A stretch of DNA of 64,000 bases from Ardenticatenaceae bacterium (GCA_020634245.1 JACKCC010000011.1:310001-374000); one strand, 5' to 3'. Positions 17,624 to 26,645 are shown, numbered from the stretch's first letter. Made by a program: numbers and translations. Notes: generated by a model from the letters alone, not told the origin.

Positions 17624-17688
17624 CCGCAAAGGACGCGAAGAGCGCAAAGTTTTTGTTTTTCTTAGCGCCCCTTGCGTCCTTTACGGTA
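17622..17688. terminator. Bidirectional terminator-like inverted repeat
   Basis: Imperfect long stem: CCGCAAAGGACGCGAAGAGCGC on the left pairs with GCGCCCCTTGCGTCCTTTACGG on the right (17661-17688), with a T-rich loop. It lies between convergent genes ending at 17623 and 17695. Confidence 0.6.
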
Positions 17689-17694
17689 AAAATA

Positions 17695-18339
17695 TTATTG
17701 CTCGTTGACCTGGATAAAATCGACCGCCACCCAGCCTTCACTGCCGGTGGGAGTGCGGACCTGCTGCCATTGGAAGTCGTCGGCGGTTTGCTGACCGGGC
17801 AGGACGGTGAGGATCGTGCCACCGAGCACCCATTCGATCTGTTCGCCGGTGGTGCTGGGGGTGCCGCGCAGCCAGACGCCGACTTCGCTGGTGACAACGG
17901 CCGTTACCGGGGCAGCAGTCGGCGGCACAGCAGTCGGTTCACGAGTCGGCGCGACGGTTGGTGCATCGGTCGGGGCAATTGTGGCGCTGACCGGGGTGGG
18001 CATTTCGGCAGTGGCGGTTGGCGTGGTAGGAACGGCCGTGTCCGGGACATCGGTGCTCATTTCGAGAACGGCCGTTGGTTCCGGCGTCGGTTCGGCGCTC
18101 GCTTCGGTGGGACGGGAGCTTAAGCCATAGACGCCCAGCAAAATCAGGCTCAAAACAACAAGCCCAATGCCGCGAGCAATGTCGATCTTCATCGAGCGGG
18201 CGGCTTCCACCTGCCCCACGCCATACGTTTCCTTAGCCGAAAGCGAACGGGCGCGCAGGCCACGCCCGACAAAATACAAGGCTGCTACAATGCTCAGGGC
18301 AATGAGCGCCAGGATGATGGTGTTGAGTACGGCCGTCAC
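17695..18339 (-). CDS. Membrane-anchored bacterial SH3-domain protein
   Basis: 214 residues starting at GTG 18339 behind AAGGAGGTCAT. Two N-terminal hydrophobic helices (about 6-26 and 57-75) flank a short cytoplasmic-type segment. A long Pro/Thr/Ala/Glu-rich linker follows (about 78-145), then a C-terminal SH3b domain (GVWLRGTPSTTGEQIEWVLGG...GWVAVDFIQV). Such domains usually bind cell-wall peptides, so I place the C terminus outside the membrane. The linker DNA is repetitive and holds several copies of the iterated palindrome. Confidence 0.8.
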   Translation of the reverse strand: MTAVLNTIILALIALSIVAALYFVGRGLRARSLSAKETYGVGQVEAARSMKIDIARGIGLVVLSLILLGVYGLSSRPTEASAEPTPEPTAVLEMSTDVPDTAVPTTPTATAEMPTPVSATIAPTDAPTVAPTREPTAVPPTAAPVTAVVTSEVGVWLRGTPSTTGEQIEWVLGGTILTVLPGQQTADDFQWQQVRTPTGSEGWVAVDFIQVNEQ

Positions 18340-18867
18340 ATGACCTCCTTAAACGCATCCATAACCATACTTTAGCAAGCATTTTCGCTTTGGCAAGTTT
18401 ATCGACGGTGTTTCCTACCTCAACCAATTCGCAAAGTATTGTGTTGGAGTACGGCCATTAACCATCCTCTGCACGACCCCACCCCAAAATAACTGTGGTT
18501 TTCAAAAAACACTGGTGTTTTTACCTGACTTCTGCTGAGATTGAGGGTGAAACCTGCTGAGGCAATTTTTGCCCCGTCAAGCTGGCTATAACTCACCACA
18601 TCGGCCGACGGATAACTAATGTTGCCGATCAGCCAGTTAAAATCTACTAAATTACAATAAAGAGGTAGGTGGGCACTGGGTCCGTTGAATGGGATTGGCC
18701 GTAAATCACTCATTTTGCGGCGTTTTTTCCAACTCGATTTGGGCGATTTTCACGAGTAACCATACCATTGCGTGATGGCGAAAAAGTTACCGTGAAATCA
18801 AATCCCATAGAACAGACCCAGTGCCGGTAGGTGTTAACTACAACTATTTTAGGATAACCAAAGTTCT
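18340..18867. other. 528-bp intergenic region at the left border of the AT-rich island
   Basis: I see no gene I can support. A 97-codon open frame at 18420-18713 on the minus strand has no recognisable similarity or good start. There is a hairpin AAACAC-TG-GTGTTT near 18509-18522. The last copy of the iterated palindrome before the island is at about 18330; only degenerate forms (ACGGCCAT) occur here, so the composition shift begins in this interval. Confidence 0.5.
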
Positions 18868-20070
18868 TTAAAGGCTTCCATTAAATAAGGTATATTTAAT
18901 TTCTTCGGGGCTCCAGCTGCTCCACCCATCAACTCGCTCAGAACGAGGAATAAGCCATCTTTCACGCCAAAATTCTGACAAGGTTTCAAATGGTACATCA
19001 ATATAGTCAGGAACTGGTTCAATACCTTCCATAAAATTTTTAATATTCCGTATTAGAGGGATTAAAAAAGCTTCCCGTTTAATGCCATGATGAAGCAATT
19101 TACTGTCAAAACCAATTATTCGCAGAGCACGTACCATTGTTTGCCATTTAATGCGAGGTCCTTTCCCAAATCCACCACAAGTACTAATATCTTGAGCCTC
19201 TAAAAACTGTCGAAATGTTGGATATAATCTTTCTAAATGAAAAGCTCCGTACCCTTCTGTGTAATCCAAAGAGCGAAACTCTACTGCGTCTTTAAAACGA
19301 AGTCTATTATAAATAGAACTTCGCCCATATGCGCTAGTGGTGGTGAGAGCAACCAAGTTCGCTGGTAGTTTGCGTCCTTCCATTTCAGTTATTTGGTCAC
19401 TATACTTTCTCCTATAAGCATCTCGCAATTCATTACTGGAAGCAGTTAATGCAATTAGTTTACCCCCTAACAATCTTGAATAGGGTGGTATAGCCCCCAG
19501 CGTATAAATATCCATCGTTTGATTGACCAGTTCGGTTTTTTTACCCTCTGGATATGAAAACAAACGATCTCTAGCCGGGAATGACAAAGGCGGCGATTGT
19601 AACCCAAGTATTCCTATGAGCTTCCCATTTGCTCCATCCATCACGAGGTATTGAAGCCTACGACCATATCCTTTAGTATAAGGCAAAGACCAAGTGTAAC
19701 GTGCTAATCTAAATAATTCTTTTTGTTGTTTTGTAGTAACTTCAATGAGTTCGGGGGTTATAAGTTTCGGCTCGATCTCCCGACCTGAAGCAAAATATTC
19801 ACTATATTTCTCCCAGGCATAAGTTATCCAATTGCTTGCATCAGATAACAGAATTTCCCGCGCAGGTGCATGCACTCCTCGTTTGAACTCCTTTGTATTC
19901 TGAACTGGTTCAAGGGACTTTCCATTTATTCGAAGCCCTAGTGTCTCCAATTCATCAAATACCAATGCCCTTAATTCCTCAGCTGTAGGTATGGATTCCT
20001 GCTCATTATTCAAAATGATAGGTTGTGTGTTTTGGTTACTCTGATTTTCGACTGATTTATCTGTTGGCAT
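18868..20070 (-). CDS. DruA-like DUF4338 protein
   Basis: 400 residues. The first ~40 are polar and probably disordered. The core reads as DUF4338: LIGILGLQSPPLSFPARDRLF, then LGAIPPYSRLLGGKLIAL, then LVALTTTSAYGRSSIYNRL. DUF4338 is the family of Druantia component DruA, the hallmark of that anti-phage system. Its biochemical activity is not settled. There is no DruE helicase here; instead the gene is divergent from a HerA/NurA operon, with 146 bp between start codons. The codons are AT-rich and it contains no ACGGCCGT, unlike genes outside the island, which supports horizontal acquisition. ATG at 20070. Family assignment is from motif memory only. Confidence 0.7.
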   Translation of the reverse strand: MPTDKSVENQSNQNTQPIILNNEQESIPTAEELRALVFDELETLGLRINGKSLEPVQNTKEFKRGVHAPAREILLSDASNWITYAWEKYSEYFASGREIEPKLITPELIEVTTKQQKELFRLARYTWSLPYTKGYGRRLQYLVMDGANGKLIGILGLQSPPLSFPARDRLFSYPEGKKTELVNQTMDIYTLGAIPPYSRLLGGKLIALTASSNELRDAYRRKYSDQITEMEGRKLPANLVALTTTSAYGRSSIYNRLRFKDAVEFRSLDYTEGYGAFHLERLYPTFRQFLEAQDISTCGGFGKGPRIKWQTMVRALRIIGFDSKLLHHGIKREAFLIPLIRNIKNFMEGIEPVPDYIDVPFETLSEFWRERWLIPRSERVDGWSSWSPEEIKYTLFNGSL

Positions 20071-20104
20071 GACTTAATTCAAAGAATAATTTATAAGTGT
20101 CCTA

Positions 20105-20133
20105 ATCTAATACGATTTACATTCATTTGTAAA
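20105..20133 (-). promoter_or_regulatory. Sigma70-type promoter of the DruA-like gene
   Basis: On the minus strand, TTTACA (20128-20133) and TTAGAT (20105-20110) are separated by 17 bp, 35 bp upstream of the ATG at 20070. The -35 element lies inside the right arm of the operator-like palindrome. Confidence 0.55.
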
Positions 20134-20135
20134 TC
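20114..20135. promoter_or_regulatory. Operator-like palindrome between divergent promoters
   Basis: GATTTACA (20114-20121), spacer TTCATT, TGTAAATC (20128-20135): perfect 8-bp arms. It occupies the -35 and spacer of the leftward promoter and abuts the -35 of the rightward one. One dimeric regulator could therefore control both units. Confidence 0.55.
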
Positions 20136-20136
20136 C

Positions 20137-20165
20137 TTGACGGGTCAATTAACTCGTGCTACAAT
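20137..20165 (+). promoter_or_regulatory. Strong sigma70-type promoter of the HATPase-STAS-NurA-HerA operon
   Basis: TTGACG (20137-20142), a 17-bp spacer and TACAAT (20160-20165), near consensus. The start codon is at 20217, with AAGG about 10 bases before it. Confidence 0.7.
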
Positions 20166-20216
20166 GATTTTACTTCATTTGGTAAAACCTAGCACAAATG
20201 AGCAAGGCATACTGCT

Positions 20217-21413
20217 ATGAGAGAATGTCCAAACTGCAATTCATTAATTGAACAAGACTTATACACTTGTCCTGAGTGCCAGACTGTTGATTACGGGTGG
20301 GCAGATCATTGTGAGACTTTACAAAACACTGCCAAAAGAAAATATCATCGTAAGACAATTTTTGCAGAACAGTTAAAGGTTCATTCTATCTCATTCAATA
20401 AGGAATATAAAATCAGGCTATCAGCATTTAGTGATTCTGGTGAACTAGGTTTTCATCTATCTCGCATAAAACAACTTTTGGAAGCCAGCGAAGTTAGTAA
20501 ATTAAAAGTGATCCTAAACGCCGCAAGTTGGGGGTATGATTGGGATTATGGATATGATTGGGACCCTGAACGAGATACATATTTGCCGCCAAGTCTGCCT
20601 TTGCCAGCAATAGTTGAAGTCTCCAGGTTTTTGCAGGCGTTACTCAATTTAAATAGTTCAAAACTTGAGATTAACTTAGTTCTGCCTCCAAAGGCACATA
20701 ACGCAACAACCTTTATTAATGAAACTGGACTGCTTCTTATTCCCTCCATCTCAAGTATCACCTATACAGACCACGCCCTTGAACCAGCGTTTCGACAAGG
20801 ATGTGACGATGTTCTTATCCCTATGATACCAATCAACTCAAGCACACAAGGCCAACTTTCGGCTGCTTTTCATAAAGGTTTTGATAAATTAGCTAATGCA
20901 GGAAATTTTAAACTTCAACATCGTTCCGCTTTACGTCGAGTGATAATGGAAGCAGGCGAGAATGCCGACATTTGGGGCGGTGGAGGTTGGGTTTGTTGCT
21001 TTTTGCGTCAAGAGAAACGTGGAACAAGAGGATTTGGTCATCAACAAAAATACTTTGTACCCGCTCAACACACACATCTTTTTTTGCACGTCTTTTCTAT
21101 AGGGCCAAGTTTAGCCGAGACTATTAATGAAACACATGAATGGGATGCAGCGGAACGTGTGGCAACAGGAAACTCGGCACGGCTTTCAGGTGGAGGCAGG
21201 GGAATGCCCACGATACTTGATACGATTATTCAGTCCACCTGGGGAACTGTATCTATCTCTAGTGGTAATTACACACGGATCATTACGCCGGATGGTTTGA
21301 CCCGAGAATATCATTCTGCTGGTACTGATTACTTACCGGGTGTGCATTTATGTGCAATTATCCCCTTAGCGGTTATCGCTGATATTCAGTCAAACTTGAC
21401 AGTTTTGGCATAA
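20217..21413 (+). CDS. Zinc-ribbon protein with GHKL (HATPase)-like domain
   Basis: 398 residues. A Cys4 ribbon sits at the N terminus (C4-x2-C7 and C18-x2-C21). The middle part has no recognisable match. The C-terminal half shows the two hallmarks of histidine-kinase-like ATPases: an N-box-like MEAGENAD (about 245-252) and a G-box-like LSGGGRGMPTILD followed by SISSG (about 322-350). This is the arrangement of anti-sigma-factor kinases such as SpoIIAB/RsbW, which lack a phosphoacceptor His. It is the first gene of a tight operon; the next encodes a STAS-like protein 13 bp on, the classical partner of such ATPases. The role as a regulatory ATPase or sensor is inferred. AT-rich and free of the iterated palindrome. 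Confidence 0.6.
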   Translation: MRECPNCNSLIEQDLYTCPECQTVDYGWADHCETLQNTAKRKYHRKTIFAEQLKVHSISFNKEYKIRLSAFSDSGELGFHLSRIKQLLEASEVSKLKVILNAASWGYDWDYGYDWDPERDTYLPPSLPLPAIVEVSRFLQALLNLNSSKLEINLVLPPKAHNATTFINETGLLLIPSISSITYTDHALEPAFRQGCDDVLIPMIPINSSTQGQLSAAFHKGFDKLANAGNFKLQHRSALRRVIMEAGENADIWGGGGWVCCFLRQEKRGTRGFGHQQKYFVPAQHTHLFLHVFSIGPSLAETINETHEWDAAERVATGNSARLSGGGRGMPTILDTIIQSTWGTVSISSGNYTRIITPDGLTREYHSAGTDYLPGVHLCAIIPLAVIADIQSNLTVLA

Positions 21414-21426
21414 AAAGGAGTTAGTG

Positions 21427-22104
21427 ATGAGTTTATCAAATGAAGGTGCCCCAAAATTTAATCTGGTTGTAATAATAGCTGTTTTAAAAGAACTTGGCAT
21501 AAACCTTGAAACCGGATATTTAATGAACCGTGAGAAGCTAGGTATTCCTTTACGAAAAGCTTTAGCCCAAAAAATGTCCACTATGAAAGAAGATACGCTC
21601 GTAATCAATATGGCGGGTGTTGAAGAAATGACAACTTCAGTAGCCGAGGAAATAGGTCCATTGTTGTTCCAAGAATTAATTAAATATCGCCGACAAGACA
21701 GAAAAGTTTTTCTTACCTATTGTAATGTAGCTGAGGAGATTGCCAGAGGACTAGATGGTACATTCAAAAACTGGGGGAGCGAATTAGAAACATCCGACAA
21801 ACTTAATGTTGTGGTTTTCTCTACTTTCCAAGATGGAAAATTCGCAAATCACCAGTTTCTTGGTCAAGAAATTCCAACTGCGCTTAAAGATATTTTAGAT
21901 GCTATATATACCTTCGGTGTAGTAAATTCAACGGATTTAGAAGATCAAGGCATTAAAGCAGCAAGCCGGAAATTGAACGAGCTTGCGAAATATTATCCTT
22001 GGCTATTCTGTAAGGTTCAAAAGTCTTTAGATACAAGCTCAAGAGCTTGGGCGTATTTTTATAAGCCAATTGTCCCGGTTGTTGAAAAGGTGGCAGTAAA
22101 ATAA
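21427..22104 (+). CDS. STAS-like (DUF4325-type) protein
   Basis: 225 residues from ATG 21427, 6 bases after AGGAG; a GTG directly before it is less likely. The first ~120 residues follow the STAS-like pattern: GIPLRKAL, a strand TLVINMAGVEEMTTSVAEEIGPLLFQELI and a second strand KVFLTYCN. STAS domains bind GHKL ATPases in partner-switch circuits. Here a Thr/Ser pair (TTSV) occupies the region that is phosphorylated in SpoIIAA-type proteins. The C-terminal ~100 residues are helical and unknown. The stop is immediately followed by the NurA-like start, so the two are translationally coupled. Confidence 0.6.
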   Translation: MSLSNEGAPKFNLVVIIAVLKELGINLETGYLMNREKLGIPLRKALAQKMSTMKEDTLVINMAGVEEMTTSVAEEIGPLLFQELIKYRRQDRKVFLTYCNVAEEIARGLDGTFKNWGSELETSDKLNVVVFSTFQDGKFANHQFLGQEIPTALKDILDAIYTFGVVNSTDLEDQGIKAASRKLNELAKYYPWLFCKVQKSLDTSSRAWAYFYKPIVPVVEKVAVK

Positions 22105-23379
22105 ATGAACCAAACGAATGGAAATTTATCGGTTATTACCAGCAAGCTTGCTGAATTACAAGATCGTCCGCCTGATACAACGATTCTGACGGAAATGCTC
22201 AATAGTTCAGAATTAGTTACAGGCAAGCGTCCAAATGGTTTAATTGGTGGCATTGATTCGAGTGATAATCTGCTCCTGAATATCCCTGATCATCCCGGCG
22301 CGGCAATTGCTGGTTATAGTTTCTCTTTAGTCATTTCGGACGCGGAAGGCCAGTTACATTTTGTTCAAGAACGTATGGCGGAGAAAGGTTCACAAGAATA
22401 CAGCGAACCATTAGAAATAGCACTAGTTTACAGTAACCCATTACCAGACGAACAACGCATACTTCATATCGCTGATTATCAGCTACGGAACCTCATTAAC
22501 ACCCCGAGTGTAAAAAGCCCTTATGATTTGGATGAAATTCCACCAGAGTTCAAAGTAAGATTTGTGGCAGCTCGTCATCGCGAAACAACTGAACGCAGAG
22601 CAGTACGAACCTCCCTATTTCATTCGGAGCTAGAGTTTCGATTATTATTAAAAGATGGCCGGCATAGCTCACAAAACGTCTCAACTCGTTATTCAGACGA
22701 TATTGGACGGCGAGCCGTTGAACAAAATGTGCGATATGTCGGCGTAGTTAAACAAGGTACATTGCTGTGGTCAATCTTATACCCGTATCACAAAGCTTTA
22801 TTTGGCGTACGTAAATCTGCTTACTGGACCTTGATTTCACCATCAATTATTTTGCAAGCCTACACTTCTAACCAGGCTGACTCGAAAACCATCAGACTTG
22901 GGGCGCAAGAGAACCAGTCGCTCGGAGGAATTGGAGGTGCGTGGATTTTGTATGGCAATGGCCCACGCAATTTCTATGTGCTGGAGTTCAACGTATATGA
23001 TTTGGCAGAATTCCATCCGCTGGTCGAGAGTGGAGAGCCACTCGAGCATTACAATAAACGAGTACATGGTTGGCAAAAAACTTATGTAACCAATATGGGA
23101 AATGACGAATTTATTGGAACACAAATGCTTGTTTCAGATGAGGACATTGAATATCTTATCAATCCAACGGTTGGAGAAATTCATTACTTGGCAAATACCA
23201 GTTTTATTTCACCTGGATACCCAATTGTTCTAGCTGACGCACATAATCGATGCAAAATAACTGGCGATCGAAAAGACCGTTTAAATGCTGAGCTTATTAC
23301 CGAGTTGCAAAAACAAGGCTATCATCCCGTTGACTTTGAAACGTGGAGTGAAGACCCACATAAAATTTTCGAACGTTAA
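22105..23379 (+). CDS. NurA-like nuclease
   Basis: 424 residues. NurA landmarks can be followed in order: an early IGGIDSSDN where the first metal-binding Asp is expected, FHSELEFRLLLKDG resembling the second acidic motif, a beta-rich middle (YVGVVKQGTLLWSILYPYH), FYVLEFNVYD, and the ending GYPIVLADAHNRCKI with the conserved His. NurA enzymes are RNase H-fold 5'-3' nucleases that sit on the HerA hexamer and resect or degrade DNA. The HerA-type gene follows 17 bp after the stop, which strongly supports the call. ATG 22105 directly follows the STAS stop. Confidence 0.65.
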   Translation: MNQTNGNLSVITSKLAELQDRPPDTTILTEMLNSSELVTGKRPNGLIGGIDSSDNLLLNIPDHPGAAIAGYSFSLVISDAEGQLHFVQERMAEKGSQEYSEPLEIALVYSNPLPDEQRILHIADYQLRNLINTPSVKSPYDLDEIPPEFKVRFVAARHRETTERRAVRTSLFHSELEFRLLLKDGRHSSQNVSTRYSDDIGRRAVEQNVRYVGVVKQGTLLWSILYPYHKALFGVRKSAYWTLISPSIILQAYTSNQADSKTIRLGAQENQSLGGIGGAWILYGNGPRNFYVLEFNVYDLAEFHPLVESGEPLEHYNKRVHGWQKTYVTNMGNDEFIGTQMLVSDEDIEYLINPTVGEIHYLANTSFISPGYPIVLADAHNRCKITGDRKDRLNAELITELQKQGYHPVDFETWSEDPHKIFER

Positions 23380-23396
23380 TATTGAGGTTAAGGATA

Positions 23397-25136
23397 ATGG
23401 TAAAGAAAATTCAAAATAACACAGACGCTGTAAACGTAATTGTTGGTAAAGACAGGCAGCGCGGTTTCTACATTGCTTATTTTGATTCACGTCAAACCAC
23501 ACCAAGAATTATGATCGGGTCAACTTGGGTTGCTCATGATCAGAGATATGACCGCAGGTATTTAGTGCGCATAGTTGAAACAGGATATAACGATGATTAT
23601 GACCTGAAACAGATTTTAACTATGGTACGAGAGAATCCACAACAGCACTTCGACAGTCGTTCACTTGAATATTTTTGTGCAGAAAAAGCTTGGTTACGCC
23701 TTGAGGGAGAATTTACAAGCAAGGGTTTAGAAGAAGTATATGATCAGCCTACTATACTCCAGACTTTTCTGAATCCAACCACTGAGCAAGATGAGATGTT
23801 AATTGCAGCCCCCGACACTACCTACGGATTTGCAATTGGCACACTGCGTAGCGCTACAAAAACAAGCGAATCAATGGTTACTTTGGAAGACCGTTTCGCC
23901 GGATTCAGAACTTTGATTTCAGGGGCATCAGGTTTTGGCAAATCTACTTTAGTCCGAAATATTGCAAGGTACTGGCTTGATAATAATGAATATGGAAAAT
24001 TAATCGACGACCTGAAAGGAGAATATATTGACGATACCGAAAATGAACGTAAACAGCCGGTTTACGGCTTGTTTCGACACCCAAAGGCCAAACAGAATCT
24101 ATACTTGCTTACTGCTCGCCCCCGAGTTTTTGAAAGAAGGGGATTATCAACAAAAATAGCTGGTATTATTCCATTATCAATAAATATTGATGATATTCCA
24201 CCCGACAGCTTAGGCGAAGTAGCCACTCATATATCACCACCTCAGAGAGCGTTTTTAGAAAGGTATCAAGATAAAAAAGGTTTATTTAGCTCGCTCCTTC
24301 GCACAACAGAAGATGGTGAAATCTTTACAGATGATTGGCATACACTCTTCAAAGGCTGGATACTTGCAACCAAATCAGGAAGAACCAATACTAAAAATGA
24401 CGATTATATGACTGATTTGGGAGATTTTGATAAAAGTAGCTATACGCCCATTTTTAGTGTATGCAGACATTTACAAAGATTAGCGAGCCGCCCATTTATT
24501 AACACTGGGCAAGAGTCTTGTCTACCTAAACTTCGTGAGCTTCTAAAAAGAGGGGCTACAATTGTTCTCGACAAGGGGGGTGGTCTTACAGACCCCGATA
24601 AAATTATCATTAGCACTGTTATCGCAAATGAGTTGTATAAACACAATGAAAAATTCAGTTCAGGGGATGAGGTTGAGTTAGAAAAAGTTATACCGTTTGT
24701 ATATTTAGTTGAGGAAGCACATAATCTACTTTCCAACGATAGAGCGAAAGAAGGTTCGACATTTGTCAATTTTGCAAAAACAGGACGTAGTTTTCAAATT
24801 GGTCTTGCTGCCGTAACGCAAAGACCTTCAGGCGTTGATACTAACATTTTGTCGCAATTTGATAACTACATTACGTTTCGTCTCACTAATGACCAAGATG
24901 TGAAGGATTTGATAAAAGCAAAAAGCGATTTTCAGGGGTATGAAGGCGATATACGAACAATGAAACGCGGCGCATCTGTGACCGCATTCGGTGAACCTAC
25001 AAAAGTGCAATCTATTCAAGTTTTTGAGTGGACACAAGAAAGAGCTGTAACGATGTTATCAACAGAACAAGCCAGCCTTATGGAAAAAATGAAATCGCGC
25101 CAGGCAACCTACTCTAATCCAGAGAATGTACTTTAA
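23397..25136 (+). CDS. HerA-type hexameric DNA-pump ATPase
   Basis: 579 residues from ATG 23397 behind AAGG; a TTG 15 bases upstream lacks support. A beta-barrel-like N-terminal domain precedes the FtsK/HerA RecA core: Walker A GASGFGKST (176-184), Walker B FVYLVEEAHN (about 434-443), and a TQRPSGVD segment typical of the HerA sensor/arginine region. HerA forms a hexameric ring that translocates duplex DNA and feeds NurA-type nucleases. The C-terminal brace region is present. Last gene of the operon, convergent with the MazG gene 8 bp away. AT-rich like its neighbours. Confidence 0.85.
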   Translation: MVKKIQNNTDAVNVIVGKDRQRGFYIAYFDSRQTTPRIMIGSTWVAHDQRYDRRYLVRIVETGYNDDYDLKQILTMVRENPQQHFDSRSLEYFCAEKAWLRLEGEFTSKGLEEVYDQPTILQTFLNPTTEQDEMLIAAPDTTYGFAIGTLRSATKTSESMVTLEDRFAGFRTLISGASGFGKSTLVRNIARYWLDNNEYGKLIDDLKGEYIDDTENERKQPVYGLFRHPKAKQNLYLLTARPRVFERRGLSTKIAGIIPLSINIDDIPPDSLGEVATHISPPQRAFLERYQDKKGLFSSLLRTTEDGEIFTDDWHTLFKGWILATKSGRTNTKNDDYMTDLGDFDKSSYTPIFSVCRHLQRLASRPFINTGQESCLPKLRELLKRGATIVLDKGGGLTDPDKIIISTVIANELYKHNEKFSSGDEVELEKVIPFVYLVEEAHNLLSNDRAKEGSTFVNFAKTGRSFQIGLAAVTQRPSGVDTNILSQFDNYITFRLTNDQDVKDLIKAKSDFQGYEGDIRTMKRGASVTAFGEPTKVQSIQVFEWTQERAVTMLSTEQASLMEKMKSRQATYSNPENVL

Positions 25137-25144
25137 CTGAGACA

Positions 25145-26590
25145 TTACACGGCCGTTCCTCCTTCCTTCACCTCCTGCCAAATCGCCTCCAACGCCACCA
25201 AATCAAGCTGCGCCCAATCCAAATTGCGCGCGGTCACTAACTGCTCCACCTGACGGAATCGCTGGCTGAACTTCAAATTAGCCCCGCGCAGCGCACTCTC
25301 CGCATCCACACCCAGCCAACTGGCCAGATTCACCGTCACAAACAGCAAGTCGCCCAACTCGTCGGCCCGCTCTTCCGGCGTTTGCGCCGCCTGCACTTCG
25401 GCCAGTTCCTCAGCCAGCTTGTCGTAAATCCCGCCAATTTCCGGCCAATCAAAGCCTACCTTGCGCACCTTGTCCTGGATTTTTTGTGACCGGGCCAGCG
25501 CCGGCAGCGCCTGGGGAATGTTGTCCAACAGGGATGCGGCTTGCTTTTCCTTCTCGTCCTGCTTCAGCATCTCCCAATTACGCAGGACTTCGGCCGTGTC
25601 GGCCACCTCCCAATCGCCCCAGACATGGGGATGCCGCCGCTTGAGCTTGGCCTCAATCCCGGCAATGATGTCCGACAGCGTAAACTGCTCCTCCTCGGCC
25701 GCCATCTGCGTCTGCATGACGATGTGGTAAAGCAAATCACCCAACTCCTCGCGCAGGCCGTCCTCATCCTCGGCGTCGAGCGCTTCCAAAACTTCACTGG
25801 CTTCTTCCAGCAGGCCGCCGCGCATACTCTGCGGCGTCTGCTCAATATCCCAGGGGCAGCCGTTGGGGCTGCGCAAAACGGCGACGGTCTCGGCCAGGGC
25901 GTTGAGTGAGGCGGCATAAGGCAGCGGCGGGATGTAGAGGCTGGTCAAATGGTCAATCCGTTCGCTGCGGTCAATGGCATACAGGGGTACGCGCTCCACA
26001 CTTTCCACGGCCGTTCCCGCCGCATGAATGAGGGCGACGGTGTGCTGTTCGGGATAAACGGCCGTTAACCCCAACTTTAACTCACTGGCCAGCATCCGGC
26101 TGTAAACCTGCCCCAGCAGCGCCGGTTGGTCGGGATTGAGCGGTGGGTAATGGAGATTGGTCAGCTCAATGGCGTCGAAGATTTGCAAACCATCGAGGGC
26201 GTCGGCCTGTACGGCCGTTAACGATGGTTCCACAAAGCTCAAACCGGCCACCACGCGCACCGGCACATTTTCCGCTTCCGCCGCCTTTACCAGCCGCGTC
26301 ACCGTCGATTCGCCGACAAAGGGATGGCCAGGCACGGCATAAACGATGTCGGCTTCTCGCCCCAGCGCCAACATTTGGGTTACGATTTGGTCATAGACGG
26401 CATCAAAGTCAACGGCCGTTTCATACACCTCATCAAAACTTACTACCTGCACCGTCTCCGGCAAATCAGCCACCGCCGGATGGCGCGCCGTACGCACGTG
26501 TACCGTCTCTGCCGCCGCCAAAATCGCCCATGCTTCCCGAGTCAGGAAACGGCCGTCGCCCGGCCCCAGACCAACCACTGTAATACCCAT
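25145..26590 (-). CDS. mazG: MazG-family nucleotide pyrophosphohydrolase with N-terminal tetrapyrrole-methylase-like domain
   Basis: 481 residues from ATG 26590; a TTG two codons upstream is possible. Residues 1 to about 215 are an SAM-dependent tetrapyrrole methylase-like fold (VVGLGPGDGRFLT, VYAVPGHPFVGEST), as in B. subtilis YabN. The rest is tandem MazG: CPWDIEQTPQSMRGGLLEEASEV with LREELGDLLYHIV, and a second EELAEVQ with ADELGDLLF. These E-x2-E and E-x2-D sets bind Mg2+. The MazG part hydrolyses NTPs to NMP and PPi, usually for house-cleaning or control of (p)ppGpp-related stress. The first palindrome copies after the island lie in this gene. Confidence 0.9.
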   Translation of the reverse strand: MGITVVGLGPGDGRFLTREAWAILAAAETVHVRTARHPAVADLPETVQVVSFDEVYETAVDFDAVYDQIVTQMLALGREADIVYAVPGHPFVGESTVTRLVKAAEAENVPVRVVAGLSFVEPSLTAVQADALDGLQIFDAIELTNLHYPPLNPDQPALLGQVYSRMLASELKLGLTAVYPEQHTVALIHAAGTAVESVERVPLYAIDRSERIDHLTSLYIPPLPYAASLNALAETVAVLRSPNGCPWDIEQTPQSMRGGLLEEASEVLEALDAEDEDGLREELGDLLYHIVMQTQMAAEEEQFTLSDIIAGIEAKLKRRHPHVWGDWEVADTAEVLRNWEMLKQDEKEKQAASLLDNIPQALPALARSQKIQDKVRKVGFDWPEIGGIYDKLAEELAEVQAAQTPEERADELGDLLFVTVNLASWLGVDAESALRGANLKFSQRFRQVEQLVTARNLDWAQLDLVALEAIWQEVKEGGTAV

Positions 26591-26645
26591 CTGCAATTAC
26601 CCCAGAAAACAAAAAGGCGAGTACGAAGACTCACCCTACACAAAA

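Noticed and set aside
18420..18713. 97-codon open frame on the minus strand left of the DruA-like gene
   Set aside because: No recognisable motif, no convincing Shine-Dalgarno, and located in a composition transition; kept only as part of the intergenic description.
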